The notes beneath the pieces were generated by a model. That model saw only the letters and a program-made list of their open reading frames with translations. It was not told where the DNA came from and made no database searches. Of a stretch of 64,000 bases of DNA, positions 35,016 to 46,077 are shown piece after piece. The number at the start of each line of letters is the position of its first letter. Positions within the stretch are counted from its first letter, which is position 1. The position numbers and the translations under genes were made by a program. This stretch comes from Metaphire vulgaris (lineage: Eukaryota > Annelida > Clitellata > Crassiclitellata > Megascolecidae), in contig CM030867.1 in the NCBI GenBank assembly GCA_018105865.1, positions 5,063,369-5,127,368 of the forward strand, read 5' to 3'.

Positions 35016-35519
35016 TAAGCAGCGCCTCAATTGCTGAATCGTCTGTTGATAACCGTCTTCTGTCTTCATGCCAACGTGCGTGTGTGTGGGAGGGAGCGTG
35101 CGTGTGTCCGTGTCTGCTCGCGGGCGTGTGTGCTTGCGTAACTCTGCGTTCATGCAGTAACGTAACTATGCATTTAATTTCTGTCGGTCGCTGGAGTCGA
35201 TTGAAAATGCAGGACATGAAAAAGCAAGACTGAAAAATGACAGACCAGTGGCGGACCTAGGGGGGGTCAAGGGGCGGACCGCCTCGGAGGCACTTTTTCG
35301 GGGGCGGCATTTTTTGGTGGTCAAAAAATTATTGACGAATGTCTTGTCTGCCACAAGAAACGACCGCAGTTATATCTATGCTAAAGGCCGCCGTTGAGAA
35401 CATTTCTGTGAAAATCGGGATTAGACTGTAGACAATGCAAAGACTGTGATAAGCATGGAGCGTCCAATTCGTAAGAAGAAACGAATGGATGGTGAAGTAA
35501 TCCGGCATAGCCACTTCAT

Positions 35520-35940
35520 ACTCTTTAAAAGAAATACGACTTTCTTACACCTCCAAAGCTTTTTGATAAAGAATATCATTGTCAGTTAGATGATGTTGAT
35601 GAGGATATAGAGAAGGGAGAGTTCATCAGTCTCATTGAGAGGAAGAGACTGCAGACATTTGTTATCGCAGCTGGAATTGCAGAAATGGAAGGTACTTTGC
35701 GCCTTCTGCAGTTCATTCAGAACTATCTCTGCGATTCAGTACCAAGCAATGTGATTCGTGCCTTTAGTGTTGCGAGCTGCGAACGGTCGTTATAAAAACT
35801 AAAGTTAATAAAGAACTACCTTCGGGCATCAATGAGTGATTCAAGGTTAACTGATCTAGCAATAGTTTCCATTTAGCGCGATCTCGTCTCATTTTGATGC
35901 TGCGATTAAAGATTTTGCACAGAGGAAGGCCAGAAAAGTA
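35520..35940 (+). pseudogene. hAT transposase C-terminal (dimerisation) region, broken
   Basis: The plus strand reads VIRAFSVASCERSL with a stop, then KLIKNYLRASMSDSRLTDLA and a further stop. This matches the hAT C-terminal pattern '..SVASCERSFSKLKLIK.YLRS.M...RL..LA..SIE'. It supports assignment of the 35246-40373 element to hAT (ZMYM1-like branch). At least two stops are present. Confidence 0.72.
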
Positions 35941-36332
35941 ACTTTTAGAATATTCGTATTTCGGCCGTTTCTCTCTTAAATTAGACTCCTAGATTTATTT
36001 CAAAACAAATGCATTTACTTGTGATGTAACCCTTCTTCTGTTCTTCGTGTTAGATGATGACACATTTTTTTCACAACTTGAGTCAATTTGTTTCTTTATA
36101 CTTCGGTGATTGCTATTACCGTGGTCACACGTAAAATTCCATTGCAATTATATAGAGCAGCGGTTCCCAACTACTTCGTATGGCGGGTTATCGCCAATGT
36201 TTGCCGAGGCGTTCCGAGCCATACGAAAAAAGTTGAACATAAACTTGTCAAATGCATTTTAATTACGGAAGTTTTTAATTACGAAAGTCTTATTTATGCA
36301 TTGCTTAATAATAATCCACTCCAAAGACCGAC

Positions 36333-39300
36333 TTGCACCTCAACGTGGTGGAGTGGTGAACAGTCGAGTAAGGGAGCGCCTGCTAAGGCTATACCATCAG
36401 TGAAGAAGGCCGCAAAGCTAAAGTATCACTTAGGGCGTCACGCGAGGTGGGCAGGCCTAGCAGGAACCCCGAAAAGACTGGCCAACGCAAGCGGCAAATT
36501 TGGTGCACTGGACAGTCAATGGAAACATTGACGACTGAAAGCACCTCCACTGCCCGGTGGGTACCAAACGACATGGACGAGGCTAAGGGAGACAACCCTG
36601 AAAGAAAATTCGACAGTAGGCATTGGGCAAACCACTGTTGTAAGATGCCAAGAAAAACCATGGACAAGTACACTGAGAATTTAGAGAAGAGCGTAAAGGA
36701 GACCTCGGGGGAAAAATCCAAGAGGCCTCTCGCAAAGCAGGTGTCGCCCGACCACAATCCAGCGACTGCTTACAAGACAAAAGATAACGACGGAGGGAGA
36801 TGGAGGCAGAAGTTTCGAATAGGAACTTGGAACGTCAATACACTGTACCAAGCAGGGAACTATGCAACGTTATAAAAGAGACAAAAAGATTAAAAGTAAA
36901 CATTATGGGAATATCGGAGGCAAGAAGGACGGGAAACGGGAAATAGTTTCGGACAAAATGCTAATAATATATTCCGGGGAGCAAACAAAACATATAGGAG
37001 TGACAGTCATACTCGATAAAGAAGCAACAAAAAGTTTCAAAGAATACTGGCCAGTATCATCAAGGGTTTTACTGGTTAAGCTGCAAACAAAACCGGTGAA
37101 TACAAACATCATACAGGTCTATGCGCCAACACAAGATCACCCAGAAGAGGAAATAGACCTATTCTATGAACAACTGGAAAAGGCAAAAGAAATATGCAAA
37201 TCAGAGGAGGTTACAATAATAATGGGGGACTTAAACGCAAAAGTTGGCAAACAAAAAAAGTGGGAAAACAACAGGCCCTCACTGTTTAGGAACAAGAAAC
37301 GAAAGAGGGAAAAGATGGATAGAGTGGTGTGAGGGAAATGAAATGGTAATAACTAATACATGGTTTTGCAACCACCCAAGAAGGACGTGGACATGGAAAA
37401 GTCCGGGAGACAGGAGCAGGAACCAGATAGATTATATAACTCTCAATCAGAGATACAGAAATTCGGTCACGCAGTCAAAAAGCTACCCGGGGGCAGATTG
37501 CGACAGCGACCATGTACCAGGCGTGGCAAACATGAAAGTAAAACTGAAGAAGACGAAGGACAAGAAAGGACAAGAAAGGTATGACTGGAAAGAACTGGAG
37601 AAGATTGAACAAAACGCAGAAGAATACAAATAACAAATAGATTAAAAGAGATGGACCAGACAGAAGAGGTAAACACAAAATGGAAAATTTACAAAGAGGC
37701 ACTACAACACAACAGAAAGTCTAGTACCAAAGACCAAAATAAAAGCCAAACAACAGTGGATGACTCAAGAAATCCTGGACTTAAGGGAAGAAAGAAGGAA
37801 GGTGAAAACAACAGACAAAGAGAAATATCAACTGCTTAATAATTTAATAAGGAAAGAATATGCAAAGCAGAAAAAGAAATGTGGTTAAACAAGCAATGCG
37901 ACTGGATGGAGAAAAACAAACACAAAGAGAACATTCACGATAAAATAAGAGAGTTGGCAGGAAATAAAATTAGAGGAACGGGCAGCAACTGCATAAAAAA
38001 TAAAGAGGGAAAGATACTGACAGAGGAAGAAGAAATCAGAGGAAGATAGGAAGAATACATAAAAGAACTCTACGAAGATGAGGAAAGAATACTATTACCG
38101 AAAATAAAAAATGAAACAGAAGGCCCCAAGATTATACAAGATGAAGTAAGAGCCGCGTTAAAAGACATGAAAAAGAAGGCGGCTGGAAAGGACAAGATAG
38201 TAAGTGAAACAGTCCCGGGTAGCTTTTTGACTGCGTGACCGAATTTCTGTATCTCTTGCGGCGGGAGAAGAAGGACTGCAAAAAACTACAGAAATGATAA
38301 ATACAATTTATGAAACGGCTACAATACCTGAAGACCTTCGAAAATCGATAATAATACCAATACCAAAGAAACAAAATGCAACTGAGTGCGAAGCATTCCG
38401 AACCATCAGCCTAATCAGCCATTTTGAAAAGTTATTACTAAAAATACTGCTCAAAAGAACGAAGAATAAAATCAAGCACAAAGCATCAAAACAGCAATAT
38501 GGCTTTAAGGAAAATTGTGGGTGCAAAAACGCAATATACATTCTAAGAAGAATCAGTGAGAGATGCATAGAAATGCAGAAGGATGTATATATCTGTTTCA
38601 TAGACTACGAAAAAGCTTTTTATAACGTCATGCACAAAGAGCTATTCGATTGTCTGGACAAAGCGGGATTAGATGGAAAGGACACGAAAACATTCTCGGA
38701 AATTTATGGGAAACAGACAGCAAAAGTCAGAATAAAATGGAAAGAGGGAAACTGGATCAAAATACAGCAAGGCAAGGTTGCAGTTTATCACCAGAATTCT
38801 TCAACGCTTATGGAGAGGAAATCATGGAAAAAATAGAGAACATGGAAGGAATAATAATTGGAGGGCAGTCTGAGATTAACAACCTGAGATTCGCCGACGA
38901 CGCAGCATTAATGGCGTACACACACACACACACACACACAAAAAAAAAAAAGAAGCTACAGGAATTAGTGGACGAAGTAGTTAAGGAAGGCAAAAGAAAG
39001 GGACTAAAAATAAATACAAAGAAAACATACTGCATGGTGATCTCCAAACAAAAAGATACACCAAGATGCCAACTATACATAAATGGACAACTAATAGAGC
39101 AAGTAAATGACTTCAAATATTTAGGAAGCTGGATATCCAGCATTGGGAAATGTGAAAAGAATATAATAACAAAGATTGCCATAGCAAAATCAGCATTTGT
39201 GGAATTAAAACACATCTTAACAAATAAGAGAATATCAATGGAAACAAGGATAAGGGTCTTGGAAACTTCAGTATGGTCGGTATTGCTATACGGCGCAGAA

Positions 39301-39720
39301 ACGTGGTCAATTTCCAAACAGATGAAGAAAAAATTAGAGGCAGTGGAAATGTGGTTTTTAAGGAGAATGATGAAGGTTTCTTTGACAGAGAAAACATCAA
39401 ACCAGGAAATTTTGGAAAAGGCAAACTCAAGAAGGAAATTGTTAAAGACTATAAAGAAAAGACAACTAGAATTCTTCGGACACATAATGAGAAAAAAGGC
39501 CTGGAAAACTTAGTCACAACAGGTAAAGTGATGGAGAAAAGAGCAAGAGGGAGACAAAGATTGATGTTCATCAAAAACCTGCTATGCGACGTGAGAGACA
39601 AAATATCAGAAGTAGAACTGCTACAAGTGACATATGACAGAGAGGAGTGGAAGTCCATGGTCGCCAACGTTGCAAAAAAGGCACCTAAAGAAGAAGAAGA
39701 ATTAATGCAGTTTCGCATAA
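36333..39720 (+). mobile_element. RTE-like LINE, near full length but broken
   Basis: The 5' end has the typical 'cacctcaacgtggtggagtgg'. The endonuclease starts FRIGTWNVNTLYQAGN, continues IIQVYAPTQDH and TIIMGDLNAKVG, and, after a frameshift near 37240, NQIDYITLNQRYRNSV and SDHVPGVANM. The RT region follows at 38294-39513: LRKSIIIPIPKKQN, VYICFIDYEKAFYNVMH, RQGCSLSPEFFNAYGEE and the catalytic NNLRFADDAALMAY, then VWSVLLYGAETWS and C-terminal KRARGRQRLMFIKNLL. Damage: several frameshifts, a (CA)n expansion just after FADD, and an inverted 43-bp copy of EN sequence at 38214-38256. It lies in the hAT element 35246-40373. Confidence 0.85.
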
Positions 39721-39901
39721 TTTTGCACAGTCAATGCACAAACCATTGTAAAAATTATCCTGCACTGCAGTCTACAAGTGTTCGTATGATAGCTTGTCGA
39801 TATCGAGATCCAAATCAGTGATAGCCAGTGTCAAGAGTGTAGCCAAATTGTCTTCTGTAAGCCGAGAGCGGTGTTTGATTTGTAAGAACTTCATAGCAGA
39901 A

Positions 39902-39935
39902 GTCATCATCATCATCGTCATCGTCATCGTCATCG

Positions 39936-39988
<53 letters not shown>

Positions 39989-40228
39989 TTCATATCTGAA
40001 GGTCATGAATTGACGGTCATGAATTGTTTTCACTTCGTTCTGTTTTCAGCAATCCTTTTTAGTCTTTCGTATTTCTTTTTCTGTATGTGTTCCTTAACGT
40101 CGTCCAGCCAGTCCCTTCTAGGTCTTCCTCTGGCCCTGCTTCTCTCATATCTGCCCTATAATAGGACTTTTGCTTGTTCTGTGCTTGAACCACGCATTAT
40201 GTGTCCAGCATACTGTGTTTTCCTGATA
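39902..40228 (-). mobile_element. RTE-like LINE 3' fragment with (GAT)n tail
   Basis: On the minus strand a short RTE C-terminus (Arg/Gly-rich SRARGRPRRDWLDDVKEH-like region) runs into a (GAT/GAC)n tail, seen as (ATC/GTC)n at 39902-39988. It is the same subfamily as 33489-33992: both have 'aggactttt' and 'ccagcatactgtgttttcct'. Confidence 0.7.
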
Positions 40229-40799
40229 TAGAGTATCTAAACAATGCATTTGTTTACAAGAATCGGAAATAAATTTACGGATTTAAAAAAAATTAAATGT
40301 TTAAATCTGGCTTTTATTGGGGCGGTAAATTTGGCGTCCGCCCCGGGCGGCACAAAGCCTTGGTATGCCGCTGTGACGGACTAAGTAGCAGGGAGTGAAA
40401 ATGTAGAACTGGAAATTGCCGGACAAAGTAGCAGTGAATTTAAAATGCAGAGCTAGAAAAGTGCCCGCAGACATTAAGAGATGCAATAATGGTTAAACAC
40501 TGGGCGTTGAAACTTTGTGCATTTCGTATCGTCGATAATAACTGACAATTGATTTCTACATTTTTACCAGAAATTACAGGTATTTCGAAAGCTCCATCAT
40601 TAAACCAGTGCATACAACACTTTTATTTATCTCTGGCATGTTAAGACGTCATGACGGAATAAGTAAATGACGCAGATCACACTGATTTGCTGACTTGGAG
40701 AAAACATGTGATCTTTATGCAATAGACAATCACCTAAAGACTAATTAACTCAGCGGGAATTATATAGTCCTTAGTCCTATTAGTTGAAGGCCGAACCGC

Positions 40800-41850
40800 A
40801 TGGAAGAATTTTGAAACAAAGAGTTATAAATGCTTCGGAGTGCCCCAAGGATCCGTTTTTGGGCCTGTATTGTTCAGTCTCTATACCACACCACTATCAT
40901 CCTTAATCAATTCCCTCAACTTGAATCACCAACTCTATGCCAACGACACTCAGTTATTCCTGTTTTTTTCGCCATCCTCATTTGACACATCAATTACTTT
41001 GCTTGAATCAGCATTCTCGTCTATTTCGTCATGGATGTCATCTAACCTCCTTGCTCTTAATCCATCCACGACAGAATTTCTCTTTATAGTTATACCCCAA
41101 CAAGTTAAAAAAATTGACAGTCCCAAGCTAGTCCTGACTCCAGATACCACAATAACCTCTGCTCCAACTGCAAAAATCTTGGTTTCAAATTTGATTCATC
41201 CCTAAATTTAGAATCACAGATATCTCAACTATCGAAATCCTGCTATGTGATCTACGTCGCCTCCGTCCTTGCCTTGACACCAAAACTGCCTCCACAATCG
41301 CCACTTCAATAGTCCATTCCAAACTGGATTACTGCAACTCCCTTTACTATAACCTCCCAAAAACCTCCATCAACAAATTACAATCAATTCAAAATGCACT
41401 TGCCCGAGCAGTAACAAAATCACCAAAGTTCTGCCATATTTCACCCATACTGAAGTCACTACACTGGCTTAAAATATCCGAAAGTATACAGTACAAGATA
41501 ATAACGATTACTTACAGTTCACTTCATTCGTCAAAACCGGTTTACCTCCGTCAACTCTTAACGCCTCAGCCTCCTCGACATACACGATCATCATCTCATC
41601 TCACACTTTCACGCCCGTTAAATCAGTCATCACTCAAAATCCGCGCTTTCTCATACGCCGCACCAGAACTTTGGAACTCAATTCCAGCCTCCCTCCGCAG
41701 CCTACTACATGGTCAAACAATAAGCTCCGAATCCTCATTTCGTTTAATTCCTTCACTGTCTCCTCAAGCCCTTAGGTCTAAAATTTAAACCTTCCTATTC
41801 GAAAAGTCATTTCCTCTATAGCAATAACAACCTGACCCGCTGCCTCATAG
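40800..41850 (+). pseudogene. L2-like LINE RT and C-terminus, broken
   Basis: The frame at 40840-41205 gives the motif B region [20 protein letters not shown], motif [13 protein letters not shown] (YADD changed to YAND), and [20 protein letters not shown]. Beyond a frameshift near 41190, scraps continue: the HSKLDYCNSLYYNLPK region, a LHWLKI-like stretch and, near 41660, a PELWNSIPASL-like end. It is 5' truncated, and the active-site change and frameshifts make it dead. Subfamily distinct from the 21-kb and 59-kb LINEs. Confidence 0.78.
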
Positions 41851-42556
41851 ATGCACTGACCTTTGCCCGGCCGACAAACCAGCTTGTCTATAGCTATTTC
41901 AAGAAAGATTAAGCGCATAAGAATAAGCAGCTACTGCTGTACTGCTTTCCGGGACGCTGTATAAGTTTACGAGTTTTTACTTGACTTAACTTACTCATTA
42001 TATTGTGATGGGCCCATGTAATGAGTGCCTGTTTAAGGAATTTGCATATAATTTGTATATTATTTAAATATGGCTGTTGTGTTTCGGTCTGTTGTGTTTC
42101 GGTTGTTTGTTGGCAGGCGGCAGGAAGGTGATTGGCTGTCCGGTAGCGAATCGGAGGACGGTGAAAGAGGTCATGCAGAGAGGGGTCGACCAATGGACGA
42201 GGACGGGGATTCGAATTAGGACAATTCGTGAACGCGTATAATCTTCTACTGAAAGTGGAGGAAGAAAGAGGTCGTCGCAGAAGAAGTTCTGATAGACGAG
42301 CGGCCGTTTCATTTCAAATTAAATGTTTCAACGTTTAGTTCGATGTCAAAAATACGATATAAAGTCGTGTTGAATAGTTGTGACAAGATTGTTGCGTCTC
42401 TGTTGGGAAACAGAACCTTTCTTTATTGTTTTCATTGAAGTTTAAACTTGTGTGGATTCAGAATTGTAAAATGTTGTTCTTGGTTACTAGGTTGTCACTC
42501 TAGAATATTGCTAAGTTGCCGATAGTAGAAAAGACTGTTGGGTGATTGAATTGAAT

Positions 42557-42559
<3 letters not shown>
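41851..42559. other. No gene recognised
   Basis: Short overlapping frames only. The stretch runs up to the first (TA)n tract of the 42.5-48 kb insertion array. Confidence 0.4.

Positions 42560-42640
<81 letters not shown>
42560..42640. repeat. (TA)n microsatellite, left of the RLE LINE
   Basis: About 36 TA units to 42631, then TTATATATAT. It directly abuts the 5' end of the RLE LINE. The same dinucleotide abuts that element's 3' end at 45986. Confidence 0.95.
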
Positions 42641-42965
42641 GCGCTGCGCTTACTCTCGTTCCGGTCGGCAGCATTGAAACTTCGAAGTGTTATTATCCTG
42701 TTTTTCGAGATCCTCTGTAGACCTTCCTCTCTCATTCTCGGCAAGACGATTCGTTGTGGTCCGGAGCGTTTGGTTTTATCGTTTTGGACGGCCTTTTGTT
42801 TTGGTTTCGTTCGATTTTAGCGTTTTTCTGGCTGACGTTTAGGTATGTTTGGTTCGTTTCCTTTTGATTGTTTCCACCATTTTGTTTTGCCGCACCCCGC
42901 ACCATTAGGCCCTAATAGCACTTAGTAACCACAAGCCAATTAATAATGCACTTGTTCACGCTCCA

Positions 42966-45914
42966 ATGAGCACAGACCTGTCCCAACTGTCTCAGAAGGG
43001 TACGGGGCTCTGCAGCGTCTGCAGGACTGTCAGGCGCCTTCACCTTAAGGATGGGAGGGTCCACCTGCATGGACCCCACTCCAACCCCTGCCCAGGGTCT
43101 AACCAATCCCCTATGGGCAATCAATCACTAGGCGCTGTTGTGAATCCTCCTTTAACAGCTACCCAACAGAACTCGCCGGCAGCGGTCAACACGTCAATAA
43201 CAGCAGAAGCGCCAAACAGCAATGTCCAGGCGTGCAATAATGCAACCCCTTTCTTCCATCCAGTTGAACGGGGCCCGATAACTAAGCATATTCCTAAAGC
43301 AGCTAGACCTGCCGTTGGGCAACTGCTAGTTAACATCATAAGCAAAATTATTGAGGCCCCTTCTGTTGTCACAAATTGGGGGGAACTACTATATTTTGCC
43401 CCCGGAGTCCTGAAGCAACCGACCAGGGGAGGCAAAAAACATAATTTGTCAACCCTCTTCAAAAGAAGAGTGCAAGAATTCTCGGAGTCGCTCTCTTCCA
43501 GTCTAAACTCTCCACCTCACAATAGTCATGGTCCAAATACAAGACCGACCAAGAAAAGAGACAAAAGCAAGCTGCTAGCAGCTGCTGTGTCATCAAAGTT
43601 GGAGGATGGGAACATAAGAGCAGCGGTGCGGATACTAATGTCCGACGAGGAACCGGTAATTCCGGATCCCCAGTCACTTCGGGAGATTATGCTGAAACAT
43701 CCAACTCCTCCACAGGACAGGGTACCCGCACCCTCACAAATATCATGCCCCCCACTCCAGGTGACCGAAGACGAGGTTAGAGAGCGAATCCGCTCTTTTC
43801 CCACTGGCTCATCCGGGGGCCCGGATGGTCTGAGGCCACAACTGGTGGCTGAGCTAGTGGCATGCCCAGAGGTGGGGAGTAGACTGGTAACTGCCATCAC
43901 AGGGTTGACAAATCTTCTTTTAAAAGGCACATGCCCCGATCAGGTTCGCCCCATCCTTTTCGGCGGTACGCTGATGGCCCTGCGAAAGAAATCTGGGGGC
44001 CTGCGTCCAATTGCCATCGGCTACTTCTGGCGTCGGCTTGCCTCCAAATGTGCCTCCAATTTCGCCCTCCCTAGGGTGTCAAAATATCTTGCACCCCTTC
44101 AGGTGGGTGTGGGATGCCCCGGAGGATGCGAGGCCGCAGTACATTCGGCCAGACGCTTTATCCTGAACATGCCTGAGGATCATGCCCTCGTGAAGCTAGA
44201 CTTCACGAACGCTTTCAACAGCATGTTCATAGATAGCATGCTGGCCGAATTAGGAAATATCCTACCCGAAATATCGGCTTACTGCGACCTCTCATATTGC
44301 AAGCCCAGCTCCCTCCAATTTGGCGACTTCTCGGTGCTTTCGCAGTTGGATCCACAACAGGGGGACCCCCTGGGACCGCTTTTATTCTGTCTTCCTCTCC
44401 AACCCATACTGAAAAGCCTAGCTTCAACACTCATTCTAGGCTACCTTGATGATCTGACCCTGGGCGGCCCCACCATCGACGTCGCAGCGGACTTGGCAGC
44501 AATAGAAAAGGGATGCAAAAATCTAGGATTGTCCCTTAATTACGAGAAGTGCGAAGTCATTTGCAAGGGTCCAAAGACAGACACCAACACGGCTATGGAC
44601 CGATTCTCGCAGACCAGCCAAGAGGATGCCATTTTGCAAGGCGCACCCTTAAGCACGTCCACCGCTTTTGAAAATGTGATGTCCTGTCGCATTGTGGAGC
44701 TGCAGATGGCACTGAGCCGTCTGCCATTAATTCCAAGGCAGGACGCCATTTTTCTTCTCAGGAGCTCTTTGAGCCATTCTAAGCTCCTGTACTTATTGCG
44801 CTGCACCCCTTGTGCTGGTCACCCGCTGCTAGAACGCTTCGACGCCATCATGCGTGAAGGCCTTAGTAACATCCTAAATATACAATTTTCTGACAGTCAG
44901 TGGCTTCAGGCGACGCTCCCAATCAGGGACGGGGGTCTGGGGATCCGTCGGGTGTCCATGCTTGCACCTTCTGCCTTTCTGGCTTCAGCTGCAGGCACCC
45001 GACCCCTCCAGTCCTCCATGCTTGTGAGGGCATGCCCTAACATCGATTCTCATGAATCACAAATCATGGACCAATGGTGTTTCATGAGCCAGCTTCCAGG
45101 CCCAACGTATGGTCAACTTGACAAGCAGTCCACCTGGGACCGTCCGCTCATCCGAAAGGGCAGTGACGCCCTGTCCCAAGCCCACCCAGGGCCTTATCAT
45201 CAAGCCCGACTCAAAGCCGTCTCGGCATGCCACGCCAGCGATTGGCTTCACGCGCTGCCCATCTCCTCTTGTGGCTTGCGAATGGACGACGAAACCATCA
45301 GAATCATCATCGGCCTCCGCCTGGGCGCCAACATATGCGAGAAGCATCTCTGCCCCTGTGGTGCCCAAGTGCTGGAAGACGGCTCGCATGGGCTATCCTG
45401 TCTCCTGGGCCCAGGTCGTACCACTCGCCATGCCACGTTGAACGATCTGGTACAGCGGGCTCTGGTTAGAGCGGGGGTCCCTTCCATCAAGGAACCGCCT
45501 GGTCCTAGCAGATCCGACGGAAGAAGACTAGACGGTATGACCCTGATCCCGTGGCAAGCCGGACGTAGCCTGGTATGGGATGCAACCGTGGCGGACACAG
45601 TCGCCGCCACCTACTTACCATCCACTTCTCTAGCAGCAGGAGCCGCCGCAGAAGCCGCTGCTGTCAGAAAAACAGCAAAATACCAAAGCCTGACCCCCAT
45701 GCACACATTCCTGCCAATCGCACTTGAGACGCTTGGCCCCATAAATCAAGACGCCCTTTGTTTTTTCAACGAGCTTGGACGTCGTCTTGCTCAGCAATCC
45801 GGAGACACGAGAGAAGGAAGTTTCCTCTTCCAACGATTGTCTGTCACTCTGCAGCGATTCAATGCCATTGCTTTTCGAGGAACTTTTCCAGACCTCGAAC
45901 CGGACGAGAGTTAG
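42966..45914 (+). CDS. RLE LINE polyprotein: Zn finger, RT, CCHC, PD-(D/E)XK-like nuclease
   Basis: 982 residues with no lesion. An N-terminal zinc-finger-like motif CSVCRTVRRLHLKDG...HLHGPHSNPC lies at about 17-46. The RT holds GPDGLRPQLV, LRPIAIGYFWRRLASK, motif A VKLDFTNAFNSM, motif B LDPQQGDPLGPLLFCLPLQP and motif C LGYLDDLTLGG, with the catalytic Asp residues present. The C-terminal part has CPCGAQVLEDGSHGLSC (CxC-x10-H-x3-C) and then RRLDGMTLIP...SLVWDATVAD, which fits the D-x15-D spacing of restriction-like endonucleases of R2-type LINEs. The role is target-primed reverse transcription. The start Met precedes the zinc motif, and no upstream in-frame Met is needed. I know similar proteins from several invertebrates but cannot name the clade. 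Confidence 0.85.
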   Translation: MSTDLSQLSQKGTGLCSVCRTVRRLHLKDGRVHLHGPHSNPCPGSNQSPMGNQSLGAVVNPPLTATQQNSPAAVNTSITAEAPNSNVQACNNATPFFHPVERGPITKHIPKAARPAVGQLLVNIISKIIEAPSVVTNWGELLYFAPGVLKQPTRGGKKHNLSTLFKRRVQEFSESLSSSLNSPPHNSHGPNTRPTKKRDKSKLLAAAVSSKLEDGNIRAAVRILMSDEEPVIPDPQSLREIMLKHPTPPQDRVPAPSQISCPPLQVTEDEVRERIRSFPTGSSGGPDGLRPQLVAELVACPEVGSRLVTAITGLTNLLLKGTCPDQVRPILFGGTLMALRKKSGGLRPIAIGYFWRRLASKCASNFALPRVSKYLAPLQVGVGCPGGCEAAVHSARRFILNMPEDHALVKLDFTNAFNSMFIDSMLAELGNILPEISAYCDLSYCKPSSLQFGDFSVLSQLDPQQGDPLGPLLFCLPLQPILKSLASTLILGYLDDLTLGGPTIDVAADLAAIEKGCKNLGLSLNYEKCEVICKGPKTDTNTAMDRFSQTSQEDAILQGAPLSTSTAFENVMSCRIVELQMALSRLPLIPRQDAIFLLRSSLSHSKLLYLLRCTPCAGHPLLERFDAIMREGLSNILNIQFSDSQWLQATLPIRDGGLGIRRVSMLAPSAFLASAAGTRPLQSSMLVRACPNIDSHESQIMDQWCFMSQLPGPTYGQLDKQSTWDRPLIRKGSDALSQAHPGPYHQARLKAVSACHASDWLHALPISSCGLRMDDETIRIIIGLRLGANICEKHLCPCGAQVLEDGSHGLSCLLGPGRTTRHATLNDLVQRALVRAGVPSIKEPPGPSRSDGRRLDGMTLIPWQAGRSLVWDATVADTVAATYLPSTSLAAGAAAEAAAVRKTAKYQSLTPMHTFLPIALETLGPINQDALCFFNELGRRLAQQSGDTREGSFLFQRLSVTLQRFNAIAFRGTFPDLEPDES

Positions 45915-45957
45915 CCACACAATTTCTTAATGTCTCTGGACACTTTTTTTCATAAGA

Positions 45958-45981
45958 CCCTCGGGAATGAAGTACCGAGGG
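45958..45981 (+). other. 3' terminal hairpin of the RLE LINE
   Basis: CCCTCGG (45958-45964) and CCGAGGG (45975-45981) form a perfect 7-bp stem with a 10-base loop, five bases before the (TA)n junction. In R2-type LINEs the RT recognises structured 3' UTR RNA, so this may be the recognition element. That role is inference. Confidence 0.65.
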
Positions 45982-45982
45982 C

Positions 45983-45985
<3 letters not shown>

Positions 45986-46075
<90 letters not shown>
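45986..46075. repeat. (TA)n between the RLE LINE and the RTE LINE
   Basis: About 45 TA units. It joins the 3' end of the RLE LINE to the inverted 5' part of an RTE LINE. Confidence 0.95.

Positions 46076-46077
<2 letters not shown>

Larger units (their letters stand above)
35246..40373 (+). mobile_element. Old hAT transposon split by RTE LINEs
   Basis: The left end CAGTGGCGGACC (35246) and right end GGTATGCCGCTG (to 40373) are diverged inverted ends. The flanks TGACAGAC (35238-35245) and TGACGGAC (40374-40381) are an 8-bp duplication with one change. Both subterminal regions are GC-rich with GGGCGG motifs. A hAT transposase C-terminus lies at about 35520-35940. RTE sequences (36333-39720 plus; 39902-40228 minus) occupy most of the inside. 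Confidence 0.75.
42641..45985 (+). mobile_element. Full-length RLE-type non-LTR retrotransposon
   Basis: An element of about 3.35 kb between two (TA)n tracts. It has a 5' UTR of about 325 bp, a single intact 982-residue ORF, a short 3' UTR of about 70 bp with a 7-bp hairpin, and then TAATATATA. It has the domain order of R2/R4/NeSL-group LINEs: N-terminal zinc finger, central RT, C-terminal CCHC plus restriction-like endonuclease. The ends are inferred from the switch between unique sequence and (TA)n. LINEs of this group are known for site-specific insertion (for example Dong in TAA repeats), so TA repeats may be its target; that is inference. Confidence 0.85.

Noticed and set aside
36155..36190. 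hAT-like terminus 'cagcggttcccaac'
   Set aside because: No inverted partner nearby; it may be a solo end lost in the surrounding older hAT element.
43526..43930. Antisense frames inside the RLE LINE ORF
   Set aside because: They are shadows of the 982-residue sense frame, which carries all the recognisable motifs.
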